Of a stretch of 64,000 nt of DNA, positions 1 through 10,876 are shown one piece after another. The notes below the pieces were generated by a model that was given only the letters and a program-made list of their open reading frames with translations, was not told the origin of the DNA and searched no databases. Position 1 is the stretch's first letter. The number at the start of each line of letters is the position of its first letter. Made by a program: the position numbers and the translations under genes. Origin of the DNA: Rhynchopus sp. YZ270_cl-10. Its lineage: Eukaryota; Euglenozoa; Diplonemea; Diplonemida; Diplonemidae. The DNA lies in NCBI GenBank assembly GCA_964035575.1, contig OZ037870.1, positions 1,280,014 through 1,344,013 on the forward strand, given 5' to 3'.

Positions 1-2
1 GT

Positions 3-326
3 AAGATTCATAGAGAGACGCTGGCAAAAGCGCACGAAGAAAAGCTCTCCTGGCGTGCCGGCGCCATCAAACACACAACCATCAGTGAAGGCTGCATGCA
101 AGAAATGTCGCACCGTCTCTCCTCCAAAGCATTAGAACAGCAGGAGACAACCCGACGCAACATAGAGCAGAAGCTCTATCCCACGGCAGAGCCGCATGTG
201 ATCTCCCGCCAGCAAGAACTCGAATGTGCACGTCGTATGAGTGCCTCAATTCTAAAACACCAAGAAACCCTCGAAAAAGCGGAGGCACGCTACGCCTTTG
301 TGCCAAATCCGGGGAAAAAGGTATAA
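3..326 (+). CDS. C-terminal fragment of an unknown helical protein
   Basis: Frame 3 is open from the left edge to a TAA at 324-326 and gives about 107 residues of a protein whose start lies outside the window. The fragment is charged, rich in Glu, Gln, Arg and Lys, and predicted to be mostly helical. It has two loosely similar stretches (around KALEQQETTRRNIEQ and SILKHQETLEKAEAR) that suggest a degenerate internal repeat, and it ends in a short Pro/Gly/Lys tail. I do not recognise the family. Its content fits a structural or cytoskeletal protein, but that is a guess. It is on the same strand as every other gene here. The first bases (GTAAG) could also be the end of an upstream intron donor, so the left limit is uncertain. 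Confidence 0.5.
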   Translation, partial: KIHRETLAKAHEEKLSWRAGAIKHTTISEGCMQEMSHRLSSKALEQQETTRRNIEQKLYPTAEPHVISRQQELECARRMSASILKHQETLEKAEARYAFVPNPGKKV

Positions 327-1092
327 AAAAAACCATATAGTGGAGTTCATCCTCGGGTGGCTACACTAATACAACCAAGTTTTCAAAAAAACCACATTTG
401 CGGGTTTTGACAAGGTAGGCATAGCAACGCCTGCGAGGCCACATCTGGGAAAACCAGATTTGAAAAACTGGAAAAATATCCAGATCTGACAGTATCCGTG
501 TGAACAGAATTACGGAACAAACCCTGTTTTCTGGAAAATTATTTTTAAACCATAACACAGATCCACCTTGACGATTCTATGGTGCAGGAATACATCTCGA
601 GCATAGCGCGGCCTGTCACGCGAGTGGCACAAAGATAGCTGCGACGAGAAAGGGGGCACGGACAAATAAGAGGAGAGCGAGAAAGGGAGCGGGGCGCTTC
701 TGCGTCCCCAAAGGGAAGCACTGAGGGAAGCAGTCCCCTCCCCCTGGCAGATCTCTTTCCAGAGAGGTGGCGGGGGGGCTGCTGTGGGGTGTTGTTGTTC
801 TGTCCGAGGTGGCTAAGCAATGAGGCCTGGCTTCGGGTTGGTTGTCCATACACCTTTCTTCTGTTGAAAAGTGTACCAAATTTCCTTGAAGTAGATTTTG
901 AGTTTTAAGTCATGTGTGCGTAGTCACACTCGAACAAGAGAGAGGGCTTTTGTATTTCAACTTTTTCCGCAAACCCGCAAATTTTTAATCCTCAACAATG
1001 ATTCCTCTCAGAACACACAAAACACAACACACAACACAACACATCCGTACCCATAAAACGTACGGTTCTGATTTTTTTAAAAGGGGTTTATA
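327..1092. other. Intergenic region with two repeat units
   Basis: No convincing gene. At 335-391 there is an A-tailed TAGTGGAG micro-repeat. A weak type 1 hairpin lies near 808-850. At 925-972 there is the 3' tail of a CCACGAAATGG repeat (GAGAGGGCTTTTGTATTTC). The overlapping minus-strand open frames at 545-880 are short and low in complexity and are not supported. Confidence 0.6.
335..391 (+). repeat. A-tailed TAGTGGAG micro-repeat
   Basis: A unit of about 50 bp starting TAGTGGAGTTCATCCTCGGG, continuing through CTACACTAATACAACCAAG and ending TTTTC followed by an A-tract. Related copies are at 9759-9815, 25742-25802, 35937-35980 (interrupted; remainder at 38812-38846), 40305-40358 and 57253-57307, with a diverged one at 49283-49345. 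A fixed 5' part plus a 3' A-tract suggests retroposition of a small RNA. Confidence 0.7.
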
Positions 1093-4000
1093 ATGGTGGG
1101 GTTTGGGAAGTTTCTTGGTGAGGTGAGCAGCCAGCATGGCGTGGCGAAGCATTCATTTGACTATCATAAGATGAAGGAGGAGTTGGCGCGGCTGGTGGGG
1201 AGTCGGAGTGAGAGTGAGAGCGAGCCTGGGTTGGTGGAGTCTGATGCAGAAAGCGTGAGCGTTGCGACAGACCCAGACGAACCGCAGCCCACTGCCGCGG
1301 AGTTTATTGAGAAGCTTGAGGACGAGATGTACCGTGTGAATACTATTGTAAAGCAGAAGCTTAAAGCCCTGCAGCGTGTGCGCAAGGTGCTTGATTCTGC
1401 GCGTCATGTGCGTGGCTTCCGTGCAGCACAACAAAACAGCATCGTCCTCATGCAACTCTCCAACGTATATGACGATGTGATCCTCGTGCTCTGGTTCATG
1501 TATCTCAACTCCATTGCGGTCTCAAAGCTTGTCAAGAAATACAACAAAAACATGCCGAATGACCGTTACACAATCGACCCGTCGAGGTGGCTGTTCCTCC
1601 ACGCAGGGTTGTCGCATGCGCAGAAGGCGAAGGTATTGTTTGATTTTTAGTTTTTTTGTACAAGCGAATCAAACGGCCCCAGATCAGATCCCCAGAGAGT
1701 CGGACCCCAGCAGCGCCTCCCCCCGTGTTGCTGCAGACGGCGGTTGGCTGTTCAGTTTTGATTAGTTTGAGTGTTTAGGTACTTTAGTGACGGACTGCAC
1801 GCTCGATGATGATGACGATGATTTTTTTTTTTTGTTTTTTCTTCGACTTTCTTTTCGGGTTGTTTTGTGCGCGCGACCAAACTGGGAAGGCCTTTGTTGA
1901 CCTCATGTATTCCTGCGCAGTGACATCACTGCGCCATCCAAAACATTCCTTCAGTTGGACTACTGCAGCCCTTCGCCGCTGTGGCTGCGCTGTGGCGCCA
2001 TCTCTGAGTCGAGGAACTGTAAGAGGACGTCGGCCGGTGCTTTATGTGTACCACCAAATTCAGTGCTGCGCCCCATCGCGCATCAGAGGTGGATGTCGGC
2101 TGAGCAGGAGTAACTGCCTCAACGTTCTGCGCATCGACGTCCACTTCCTCCCTCAGGAACTGACGTGCCTTGCTCATCCGTTTCCCCACGTTTGAGATTC
2201 ACCAACAGTGGCCAGTGAAGCGGTTCACCTCTTCGAGGTTCATCTCCTTCGCCAGCTGTCTGCCGACAAGAGGGATGGTGTTTTTACCCATCCCTCCCTT
2301 CACGCAGTCTTGCGTCCTCCGTCCTCCATCCTTCATCCTCCATGCGATACTCCGCCACAGACTTGCTGTTGTGGGCTTCCCACCGACTTTTGCCAACTCA
2401 TAATATTAACATATGACATATGATCTACCTGATTTTTACCCCGCGTACAGGCGCGTATTGGACCGAAAAGGACCGTATGCGCGCCTATATGCGGGGTAAA
2501 AATCAGGTGGTTGATAACGGTAAGCAAGCGGGGAGGGGGGATACGCAGACGCGCGACTTTTCGCGAGGGTCTCGAGCATTTTGTCAAATACTATGTGTTA
2601 ACTAAAACCCCCGCACCACCACCACACACACCACCACACCACACCAGGCATCGGTTGAAGCAGAATTTGCTGCCTGCATCGAGATGCCCGACGGATCTGC
2701 TGCCCTCCTTGCAGAACGCAACTCTGAGGTCAGCGAGCTTGCGAAGAGCATGAAACAGCTGATGCAGGAGTACAAACACCACCTCTTCAGACACGGGGAT
2801 CCGACGGACTGGGCTGTTCTCCCGCACCTCCCAAGTATGTCTTGCCCCCATTCAACACCTCTTTGTCCTGCTGTCTTAGGTGACAACAGGGCTACACTCA
2901 TTACCTTATTCATACAACACAAACACAGGCGCAAAAGGCACAACAATGCGCAAACCCTCCCGCCACCTTGCAGAAGATACCATCACCATCAACGCACCAA
3001 AGCTCAAGGAAGAGTTTTCCATTGGCCCTGTGGTTGGCCGTGGTGCGTACGGTGTGGTCTGTAAGGCAACGCACATAGCTACTTCCACCCCTGCTGCCAT
3101 CAAAACTGTGTACGATGCGTGGACACATCCCATTCTTGCACAACGGACGTACCGTGAGCTCTTCATCATGCAGCAACTGTCGCATCCTAACATCCTGCCG
3201 TTGACAGATTTGTTTATCTCCGCAAATCAACGTGATGTTCACATGATTCTGCCTTTTGTGCCGCACACTTGCGAGGATTTGCTTGCCAAGCGGCAGTTAG
3301 TACTTCGGCATAAGAAGTGGTTTGTTTTGCATCTCTTTTCCGCGCTCTCATATCTGCACTCCCGGGGTGTGGTGCACCGCGATCTGAAGCTCAGCAACAT
3401 CCTCGTTGATGACCAGCCTGTCATGTATCTCTCCGACTTTGGTCTTGCGCGCACCTTGGCTGGTGGTTCGGAGACCACCACGTTTGACAACCCTGACTAC
3501 GTGCAGACTCAGTGGTACCGTGCTCCTGAGGTCCTCCTCTGCAGCCGTAAGACGACCCCCGCTGCGGATATGTGGTCCGCAGGGTGTGTCCTTGCAGAGC
3601 TCCTCACCGGCGTGCCGCTCTTCCCTGGGCAAGATGATCAGCAGCAGTTGGAGCTTATTATGGCGTCCTGCCCTGTTCCAAAAAATTCTCTTTTGACCGA
3701 AGAAGTGCGTCGCCACCTCAAGCTGGGGGAGCCCGACGAGACAAACCAATCCTCGAATGGTGACACCGACACCTGCGAAGGGACGTCACGGAAGGAGGAG
3801 GAGGTGGACAGCGAGTCTGCTGATGTTGCCAGCCAAGACGAGCGGCCGGAACAACCTGCTGTATCGGCACGCTCTGAGGATGTGATGGAGCATATGCAAC
3901 AGGTACAGGTCACCTCAGAGCTGGGCGGTCTCCGTCGTGGAAGCCGCAACTTCCTTCCGAAGAGGCGATTGGAGGATGTGGTGCACGGCTGCTGGAAGCT

Positions 4001-4634
4001 TGGTGTGCAGGAGCCCTTCGCTGCGGACACGGTCATGGACCTTTTGAAGAAGTTGCTTCAGTTTGAGCCGTCGAAGCGTCTGACGTCTGCCCAGGCGTTG
4101 ACCCATCCGTGGTTCCTTTCAGACGAGCCGCTCCCAGAGCAGAGCATCCAAGACGCCATCCATGCGGCAGTGCCGAAGCATTTTGAAGGCGACGTCATTC
4201 TTGGCCTTCCCTGCACAACGTTGCACTCCGCTGCAGCGTACAGAGAGGCCGTGCAGAAAGGCCCGCAGGTCCCCACACTACGCATGGAACAGCAAGAACG
4301 GATCAGCCACCACGAAAACGCGCTTCTCATCCAACGCTTCTGGCGGTGGAAGCGGCGTGGCGCAGAACGGCCCGTTCTCATGAAAGGCAAAGCGCGTGAT
4401 GTTCGCAAACACGAAAAGCCGCACAAATCACGCATGCACACAGGGTACCAACAAAGCTGGGTGCACGGGGGAAGGAGACAGGTACCCGAGAGAGACTATT
4501 CGCATCCAACTCGAGGAAGCCAAAAGTATGTGGGTGAAAAAATAAATAAGTCAAAAATACAACAACAAAACAGGCAATGGTGGGACTGCAGCCGTACCCC
4601 CGAAGTAGCATGCTCGAGCTGTAACGTCATGTAA
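1093..4634 (+). CDS. Probable SPX domain-MAPK-like protein kinase fusion (four exons)
   Basis: Proposed exons 1093-1632, 2648-2834, 2929-4525 and 4574-4634, giving 794 residues. Residues 1-180 hold an SPX domain, which in other proteins senses inositol pyrophosphates: the N-terminal FGKFL helix, FIEKLEDEMYRVN, and a helix ending VSKLVKKYNKN. The kinase starts near residue 272 with GRGAYGVV, catalytic K301, HRDLKLSN (D394), DFGLA (D412) and WYRAPE. It is closest to the MAPK/ERK7 group, but the TxY switch reads P-D-Y (Y433). A long acidic insert follows, and an IQ-type motif lies near residues 708-722. Exon 2 has no stop of its own, and intron 2835-2928 (GTATGT...ACAG) joins it in frame to the kinase; acceptor 2889 would do so too. 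Intron 1 is about 1 kb and holds a transposon relic. Alternatives: two genes, with the kinase starting at ATG 2946, or an SPX gene ending through a small exon at 1683-1778. Confidence 0.6.
1870..2400 (-). mobile_element. Relic of a Crypton-like tyrosine recombinase element
   Basis: On the minus strand, inside the first intron of the SPX-kinase gene, are pieces that resemble the C-terminal half of a Crypton-type tyrosine recombinase. They include a GKNTI...GLE..-like stretch ending in TGHC, an RHSAAT-like stretch, and a GWRSDVTAQEYM block that carries the expected catalytic tyrosine. The pieces are in more than one frame and are separated by unrelated sequence, so the element is broken, with at least two or three breaks, and is probably old. 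A DIRS-type origin of the recombinase cannot be excluded. No terminal repeats were found. Confidence 0.5.
2429..2512. mobile_element. Foldback element with CACCTGATTTTTACC-like ends
   Basis: An inverted repeat whose arms begin CCTGATTTTTACCCCGCG and end CGGGGTAAAAATCAGG, with a GC-rich palindromic centre. Related foldbacks lie at 8641-8784, 12045-12132 and 23377-23444, and a left end only is at 36302. The ends are conserved and the centres differ. It lies in the SPX-kinase intron. Confidence 0.6.
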
Positions 4635-5015
4635 GCATGGGGAGAAAGTGGGCAGCATTTCTGGGAAAAAATTCGGGCGAAGTTAGCCGAGGCTCACTTT
4701 AGCCGAATTTGAAAAAAAGTGAAGATTGTCTGCATGGCAGTTACAATCCAACAAATTATCAAAAAAAAGAAGAAAAACGGGGTTTTTTGTGGAAACTGCT
4801 ATCACGTTCCACTTTGGGGAGTGGAGAGAGCTTTATCTCTATGTTGAGTCCGCCTTGCGCTTTGTTTCTCTTTTTCATTGTTGACGCCAACACGAGAGGC
4901 TTAGGTTCACCTGGTACAATTTTCTAATTTTTTTTACCAATAGATGCAGTGCAATTGTGGTTCAAGTTTACCTTGCATGGGGGTAAAAAAAGGGGTGTAT
5001 TTTTTCCAAGATGTA

Positions 5016-5065
5016 TCAATTGACTAAGCACTGTAGCTTAGCTTCATCTTACAAATTTTCTCTTT
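5016..5065 (+). repeat. Type 1 hairpin unit (CTAAGC/GCTTAG stem)
   Basis: The unit reads GACTAAGCACTGTAGCTTAG followed by CTTCATCTTACAAATTTT. The inner stem CTAAGC pairs with GCTTAG, the outer arm pairs with TTCATC, and a T-rich tail follows. It is one of about 25 type 1 units in the window, all on the + strand. Confidence 0.65.
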
Positions 5066-5339
5066 TGTTCGGGCCGCGTGAAAGCTTTTTTTTTTTTTTT
5101 TGCACTTTTTTTTTCCAACTCTGCCTTTTAAGATGTGTGAGGGGACACCTTCATCTTTTAAGCCTTTTTTTCCCCTGCAATGTCCTACCTGCGTCGCAAA
5201 CTACACTTCATCATTTTTTTTTTTTAAAGATGACTTAGCACAAAGAGGCTTAGGATTATCTTACAATGTTTATTTTTTTTCTGTTCGTTTGGTTATTTTC
5301 TGTTCTCTCTCTCTCTCTCTCTCTCTCTCCCCATTTTAT

Positions 5340-5425
5340 TTGTGCTTTCATCCGGATGGCTGGCATCGTACGTGGGTCAGTCAGAGGTGCCTGCATCAAC
5401 AACTATTCAGTTTATTTAGATGCCT
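5340..5425 (+). repeat. CATCCGGATGGCTGG repeat (type 4)
   Basis: A unit of about 75 bp with TTTCATCCGGATGGCTGGCA, then GGTCAGTC and GGTGCCTGCATCAACAACTA, followed by T-rich sequence. Other copies are at 23988-24062, 41916-41990, 61498-61575 and 63748-63825, all on the + strand. Confidence 0.65.
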
Positions 5426-6686
5426 CGGCTGTGGTTCATCTGAGCAACCTTTTCTCCCTTCTGCGGAAGATCCCAGAGGTGTGCCCCTCTGAGGGACCCA
5501 ATCCTAAGAAACATTAGTTTGACGCAAAATTTTTTAGTTTTAATTTTTTAGAAAAAAAAATACTGTGGCTTTTTGGTTGACTGGCCAACACACACACACA
5601 CACTTTCCTTCACATTCTCTTGAATTATTGTGGGGTCTAACTTTGATATTTTGTGCGTGTGTGTGTGATTCCTTTCGTGAGTCCCTTTGCATCTCTTTTA
5701 CGTTTTTCTTTGACAACTATTTTTGGTGATTAGAAGCTAGCTAGTTGGCGGTGTGTTTAGCTTTTTCTCTAGTGTGTTTTTCACTTTGAACCGCGTGTTT
5801 CACTTTGAAGGTCGCTATGTCAGGTGCCCACCCGTAAACTAATCTGAGATACACACGCCTCACAAAGACCGCAACCCGAAGTGATACTTAATGAGGACAT
5901 GAGCACAACAGACTACAATAGTGACTGGTAATATACACGGATATGTTGTGTCTGTACACATTCAGCTTTAACGCTTTTTTTTTTGGTTTTTTTTTAGGTT
6001 TCTTTCACTGAGATGCCGGAGCCCACATTCCTTCGGGTTCTCCAATGTCGCCCCCCCCTTTTATTTCACGCCAAATCGTTAGTTTCGTTACGGGTTCTCG
6101 AACACTGTTCGCATTGCCAAAAAAACCCCCTCTGGTGATCCCTTTTTTTCGTTCTGTATTTTTCCCTCAGTATTAGTGGCATTTTATTTAGGTGACGCGT
6201 AAAGAGGCTTTAGCTTCATCTTATAAGCTTTTTTTTTGCATGTTTGGGGTCCACCCGGTGCACTGGTGTCATGGTAGCAAGGTACACTGTCATGAGAGCG
6301 GGCTTTTGTATTTCAAATCTTAGTCAAAATTTGGTGACTTTTTTAGTCAAATATTTTTTATTTTTTTGTGAAAGACGGGATGTGCCACATTTGTTCTTTC
6401 ATTGTTCTGAAAAATTGATGACGTGTAGACACCTCGCTTTTTTGTCGTGTGAACTCCACGCACATTTCTTTTCTTTATTTAGAAAAGGGGTCATGAGATT
6501 TCCTGTTCTGTTCATTTGTATTTGAAAGTGTCACATGATTTACCCTGTTTTTTTAATGAAAGAATATGCAAGGTGACTAAGCACGAGAGGCTTATTTTCT
6601 TTTGGCTGATGTGCACACGAGTCACATTCAATCTTTCTATGTTCCCTTAGAAGGATTGTTCAACAAAATAACCCGCTGAGCGGAGG

Positions 6687-7522
6687 CAGGGCTCTCAAGA
6701 TCCTCCACGAAAAAAGCAGAATTTTCGAAATGAGGAGGATTTTATTTTTGCAAAAAAACCCCCCAAAAAAAATTTTTTCCCCCCCGCAACAAGCGGTCGT
6801 CGCGCGCTTCGCGCGCGCCTCCCTGACAGCCACAGAGCGGAGAGGCGGGTCAATTTTGCGAGATAATAAAAAACGGAAATGTAATCCTTTCTCTTGCACC
6901 ATACGCTCCACGAACCGTACAAAACCAATAAGTCTTCCAGAAGCAGGGGCTGAGGCGGGTAATTTTTAAAAAACGGCAAAAATTTTGCAGCTTTGGTCAA
7001 GTTGTATTTTTTTGGCTGCAAAATGCAAGGGTTCCAAAGACATTGCCAACTCTGGTGTGGCCCGTTTTGCGGTTTTCCGTGTCTCAAGAATGGCCCAAAA
7101 GTGGGTTAAATCGAGGGGCGGGCCACACCAAACTCTATTTTTTTGCGGAGCAAAAAAATTAATATAAATGGCGCCGCAGGCGAAAAAAAATTAGGGTACG
7201 GTGTAAGAATGCTTCCTTTTACACCACAGAATCACTCAACGAACCCTTTTTTTGAGTAGCAAAAAATGAAAATAGCGCCGCAGGCAATTTTTTTTTAAGG
7301 TGCAGCCCTGGACGGTGCATACAGGCTCGGGAAAATATTGGCTCCCTCGGGGGAGACAAAGTGACTCCCACTATAAAACCCCTAGGAGGATAATCCTCCA
7401 CCCGAGCCCGCCAAAAAAAAAAAAAAAAATGGAGGAAATCCTCCACCAAAAAAGCCTGAAAAAAAAAAAAAAAGCCCCTGGAGGAAATATCCTCCCCTAC
7501 GTGGAGGATCTTGAGAGCACTG
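6687..7522 (+). mobile_element. Non-autonomous hAT-type element, copy 1
   Basis: 836 bp with inverted ends CAGGGCTCTCAAGATCCTCC and the matching right end ...CTTGAGAGCACTG. It is flanked by a perfect 8-bp direct repeat AGCGGAGG (6679-6686 and 7523-7530), the target duplication size of hAT transposons. It contains no transposase frame. A related copy lies in the opposite orientation at 10877-11637, so the two form a large inverted repeat pair about 3.4 kb apart. Part of the interior (near 7000-7250) recurs at 28800-28992 and near 25975. Confidence 0.85.
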
Positions 7523-8640
7523 AGCGGAGGTGATTTTGTTCTTCAACCATGCACCCCAAACAACATTTCTTACCAAATGTAAAAAGTAAAATTTTTAAAA
7601 ATAAATTACTGGGGCAACCCCCGCAAAAAAACGTTCGTTCTGGCCATTGCAAAGCAAGCTAGAAGGAAGTCTTCCCTTTCCCGTTCTTTGTTTTAAGATG
7701 TGCGAAGTATATGCTTCGTTCAAGGAGGGGTTTTTTTGCTGTCATAAATTCTCTATTTTTCTGCACCTTTTTTTTAACGAATAATATTTGAAACGAATAA
7801 AAGAGGAAAAAAGGGGAGTACCCATCAATAACTACATTTTTTTCCCCAAGAGGAGACGGTGCTGATGGACTCACCTCTTACTTAGGAAATTATTTGAACC
7901 CTTTTTAGGGGGGTTTCTTAGGTAATTTCTTTGGGGGGGGGTTTTTTTTTTGTTGAAAAATTGAAATTGAAAGATGTGCGGCCAGTACTGTACCTGGTTC
8001 AAAGTTTTTTAACATAAAAGGTGTATGTCAGGCATGCCCATCTTTCAATTTTTCTTTGTTTTTTTTTTTTTTTTTACAGTTCGAGTTTCTGGTGATGTTT
8101 GGCATGTTGTTTACACAAAGCATCCGTGTGAGTTGGGTGAAGGCATGTGAGTCGGGTGTAGGAGCGTATCGTGAACAGTATTGTTTTCAAGTTGCAAAAT
8201 AAACCCACACCCATCCACACGAGATCAATCTACAATTTGACATACCGGGCTTTTTCGCCGAGCGAAACTCAACACGTTCCTCTCAAACCTTTTGGTGTTC
8301 AGGGATCAAAAAGCAGGCTATTTTGACACTTTGTTGGTCCCGCTTTTCCCTCGGTGACGAAGCAGAGGGGCTTATAGGATCATCTTTGCTTTTCTCTTTT
8401 GTATTAGATTAACAATCATGTATGTGCGACGTCCAAAATTTTAAAGAAAAGAAGAAAAGAAGAAGAAAAAAAAAAACGTTTGATTGTTCCATTTTTCAAA
8501 GTATTGCAACAAAAATAGGGGTACATTACCTACTGAAGAGTTTCCCACTCCCCCTTCTAAACTGTACGTTAATACGGTGTTCCACAAAACGTGTCAGCAA
8601 CCTGTCAGTTTTGAGGCTACGTATCCGTTCACACCATTAT

Positions 8641-8784
8641 TCACCTGATTTTTACCGTATCGGCGCGTAAAGGCGTGTATAGGACCGTATAGGGCCGTAT
8701 AGGTCCGTACAGGCATATACGGACCGTCCGGACGCGCCTTTACGCGCTTTTACGCGCCTATACGCGGGGTAAAAATCAGGTGGA
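8641..8784. mobile_element. Foldback element with CACCTGATTTTTACC ends
   Basis: The left arm CACCTGATTTTTACC pairs with the right arm GGTAAAAATCAGGTG. The centre is built from repeated GTATAGG, GGCGCGTA and TACGCGCC words that fold on themselves. It is the longest intact member of the foldback family also seen at 2429-2512, 12045-12132 and 23377-23444. No open frame. Confidence 0.65.
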
Positions 8785-9344
8785 TTCTACAAAAAAAAAA
8801 CCCAAAAAAAAGCTTAACGACAATACCCCATACCCAATTACCCATGGGTGTTATCGCAAATAGGAATAAGTAAACATGGGGATTAAATTCCCCAAAAAAA
8901 GATTGCCAACGTATACGATTCCCACAGTATTTGTTTTTTTTTCAACTAAGTAAATAGTGAAGACGCTGTGTAAAGAACCCAGGTTGGGGTGTCGGAGTAA
9001 TCGACAAAAAGTGGCTGCGATATGCGAATGACTTTCAGAAAATGGAGTTATTGGATATGCAACACTAACAATTTTATCAAAAAAAAATTTTTTTTAAAGC
9101 TACGAACCACGTCTCGACCTTCTGTATTGAGTACAGACCCTAATTACCTACCTGGGTGGGTACTTTAGGCTGTTGACGACACAAAACAAAAATGTGTATT
9201 TTTTTTTCGTATTTTTAGCAAAAAAGGGAGTGTAGAAGAAAACGGCCTTCACGAAGTGTGCTTTGCTGGTGTGCTGATCATCGTTTTATGGTGACTGAGA
9301 AGTGGAAGAAGATGTCGTGGTATCCTTCTTCTTCTTCTTTTTTC

Positions 9345-9455
9345 ATCAGATGCAAACCACGAAATGTAGGACTGCACGGTTGGGGGTCCACATGTACCAA
9401 GGTACACTGTTCACGAGAGGGCTGTTGTATTTCAAGCCAACTTTTTTTTTTTGGG
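9345..9455 (+). repeat. CCACGAAATGG repeat (type 3)
   Basis: It starts near ATCAGATGCAAACCACGAAA, passes through GGGGTCCAC and GGTACACTGTTCACGAGAGG, and ends GTATTTCAAGCCAACTTTTT. Full or nearly full copies are at 16774-16882, 40485-40640, 42091-42280, 58031-58157 and 60700-60844; 3' tails are at 925-972 and 10218-10266. It shares the ACGAGAGG word with the short hairpin units. Confidence 0.7.
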
Positions 9456-9833
9456 TGCGCTCGTGAGGCCCTTTTATTCACAATTTGTGGATTTATCTAT
9501 GCAATGCAACGAGGCTGACTACGCCTGAAAATAGGCATGTCTGGAAAATCAATCTGAGGCTTGACTGAGGCGTGAATCGACCTCATTGCATTGTATGTTC
9601 ATCGTCTGAATTCATCTGAGCTTTCTTCGTAAGATGCGTGTGTACGAGAGGCACAGTCTTACAAGATTGCTTCTTTTTTCTAGAATATTGTCTTGACCAC
9701 GGTTATTTTTCCGTCAGAATATCATCCCAAAGGTTGGGGTAAAAAAAACAGCGTTTTGTATAGTGGAGTTCATCCTCGGGTGTCTACACTAATACAACCA
9801 AGTTTTCAAAAAAAGCAAAACAAAAAAACATCA

Positions 9834-9970
9834 CAGTGAAGACTGTCTATATGGACAACTTCCACTCCAACAAACTATCAAAAAAAAAAAAAAACTGACA
9901 GTGGAGATTGCACAACTGTGGCGACACAACCGAGGCAACTACAGTACTCCAAACAATTTATCAAAAAAAA
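9834..9970 (+). repeat. Two adjacent A-tailed micro-repeats (GATTGCACAAC family)
   Basis: Two related units in tandem, each ending AC(A)ATTTATC or AACTATC plus an A-tract. The second (9899-9970) contains GGAGATTGCACAACTGTGGC and GAGGCAACTACA. Close copies are at 26284-26362 and 57419-57491, and a shorter relative is at 4718-4768. An A-tract at a fixed 3' end suggests a retroposed small RNA. Confidence 0.65.
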
Positions 9971-10876
9971 AATATATTAATAAATCTCATCCAGCCCACT
10001 GGTTCTCATTGTAGAAAGTGGAGAGCTGCAGCAAAGTGATAACCTCCTCCCAACAACCTTTTTCTCGTTTTTTTTTCACCCCCTCTCTTCCTTACGTGAC
10101 TCAAGCACGATAGGCTTAGGTTCCCCATCTTACAAAGCTGTTCTCTTTTTGTCGATACACTCTACGCCCCTTTTGATGACATGGTTCTTCCTCATCTAAA
10201 AGGATGTGTTTTTTTTCAAGGTACACTGTCACACGAGAGGGCTTTGTATTTCAAGTCAACTTTTTTCTTATTTCTTATGGAATTGTGCTTAGAGGGTTAG
10301 AGGGTTAGAGGGGGTTTTCAAGAAAATTATGCACGGTTTCAACTCTTTTTTTTTTGGTTCCTCCTCTTTGTTCGTTTTGTATCTTTTTCTCTTTCAAATC
10401 GAAGTATGTTTCTCAAAAGTCTAAAAAAAAAAAATTCTTGAAAGCCCCGGATTACGGCAAAGTAAAACATCGTATTTTTTATTGTTTTTATTTTGTGTGT
10501 TTCGGAGGAGGGGAAGGCCTTCTGTTTTGAAGTCAGTTTTTTTTTAAAGGCAATATTTGTGGTACAGCAAATATTGCTTTTAAACAGGGCGTTGTGTTGT
10601 GCAATTGGGTGATCAGGTCACCTTGTTCGCACCATAAATAGTCCTGCTTATTCCTTTCTGTTAGGTGTGTATTTTTTTTTTGGGGTGGGTGAAGGGACAT
10701 GGTCAAGAATCCCTTATAATATCTTTGCAGTGTTTCCCTCTTGCTTTTTGCAATAAGCGGGGAGGACGAGGGGTCTGTAAATCAATTTCCACAAGAGATG
10801 TTGACCGGGTCCGGGGTTTTTTTCCCCCAACCCACGAGAGTGTCAGTGCCTGCGTCAGAGGCGTTTGTAGTATCAG

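Larger units (their letters stand above)
4635..6686. other. Repeat-rich intergenic region
   Basis: No gene supported; the short open frames are T-tract artefacts. Units seen: an A-tailed GTGAAGATTG unit (4718-4768); type 1 hairpins at 4881-4930, 5016-5065, 5229-5280, 6191-6240 and 6570-6600; type 2 hairpins at 5128-5175 and 6605-6650; a CT run at 5304-5328; a CATCCGGATGGCTGG repeat at 5340-5425; and a partial CCACGAAATGG repeat at 6240-6330. Confidence 0.6.
7523..10876. other. Repeat-rich intergenic region
   Basis: No gene supported. It holds type 2 hairpins (7695-7735, 7970-8070, 9629-9680), type 1 hairpins (8351-8402, 10095-10155), a GC-rich foldback (8641-8784), a CCACGAAATGG repeat (9345-9455) and the tail of another (10218-10266). 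There is also a small inverted repeat with CAATGCAA(C/T)GAGG arms (9502-9593), a TAGTGGAG micro-repeat (9759-9815) and two tandem A-tailed units (9834-9894 and 9899-9970). The rest is low-complexity A/T-tract DNA. Confidence 0.6.

Noticed and set aside
545-879. Two overlapping minus-strand open frames of about 90-100 residues
   Set aside because: Short, in different frames, biased composition and no motif; treated as chance.
5266-5517. A small + strand frame with a hydrophobic start resembling a signal peptide
   Set aside because: The hydrophobic part is a T-tract and CT run and the rest is a type 4 repeat present in five places.
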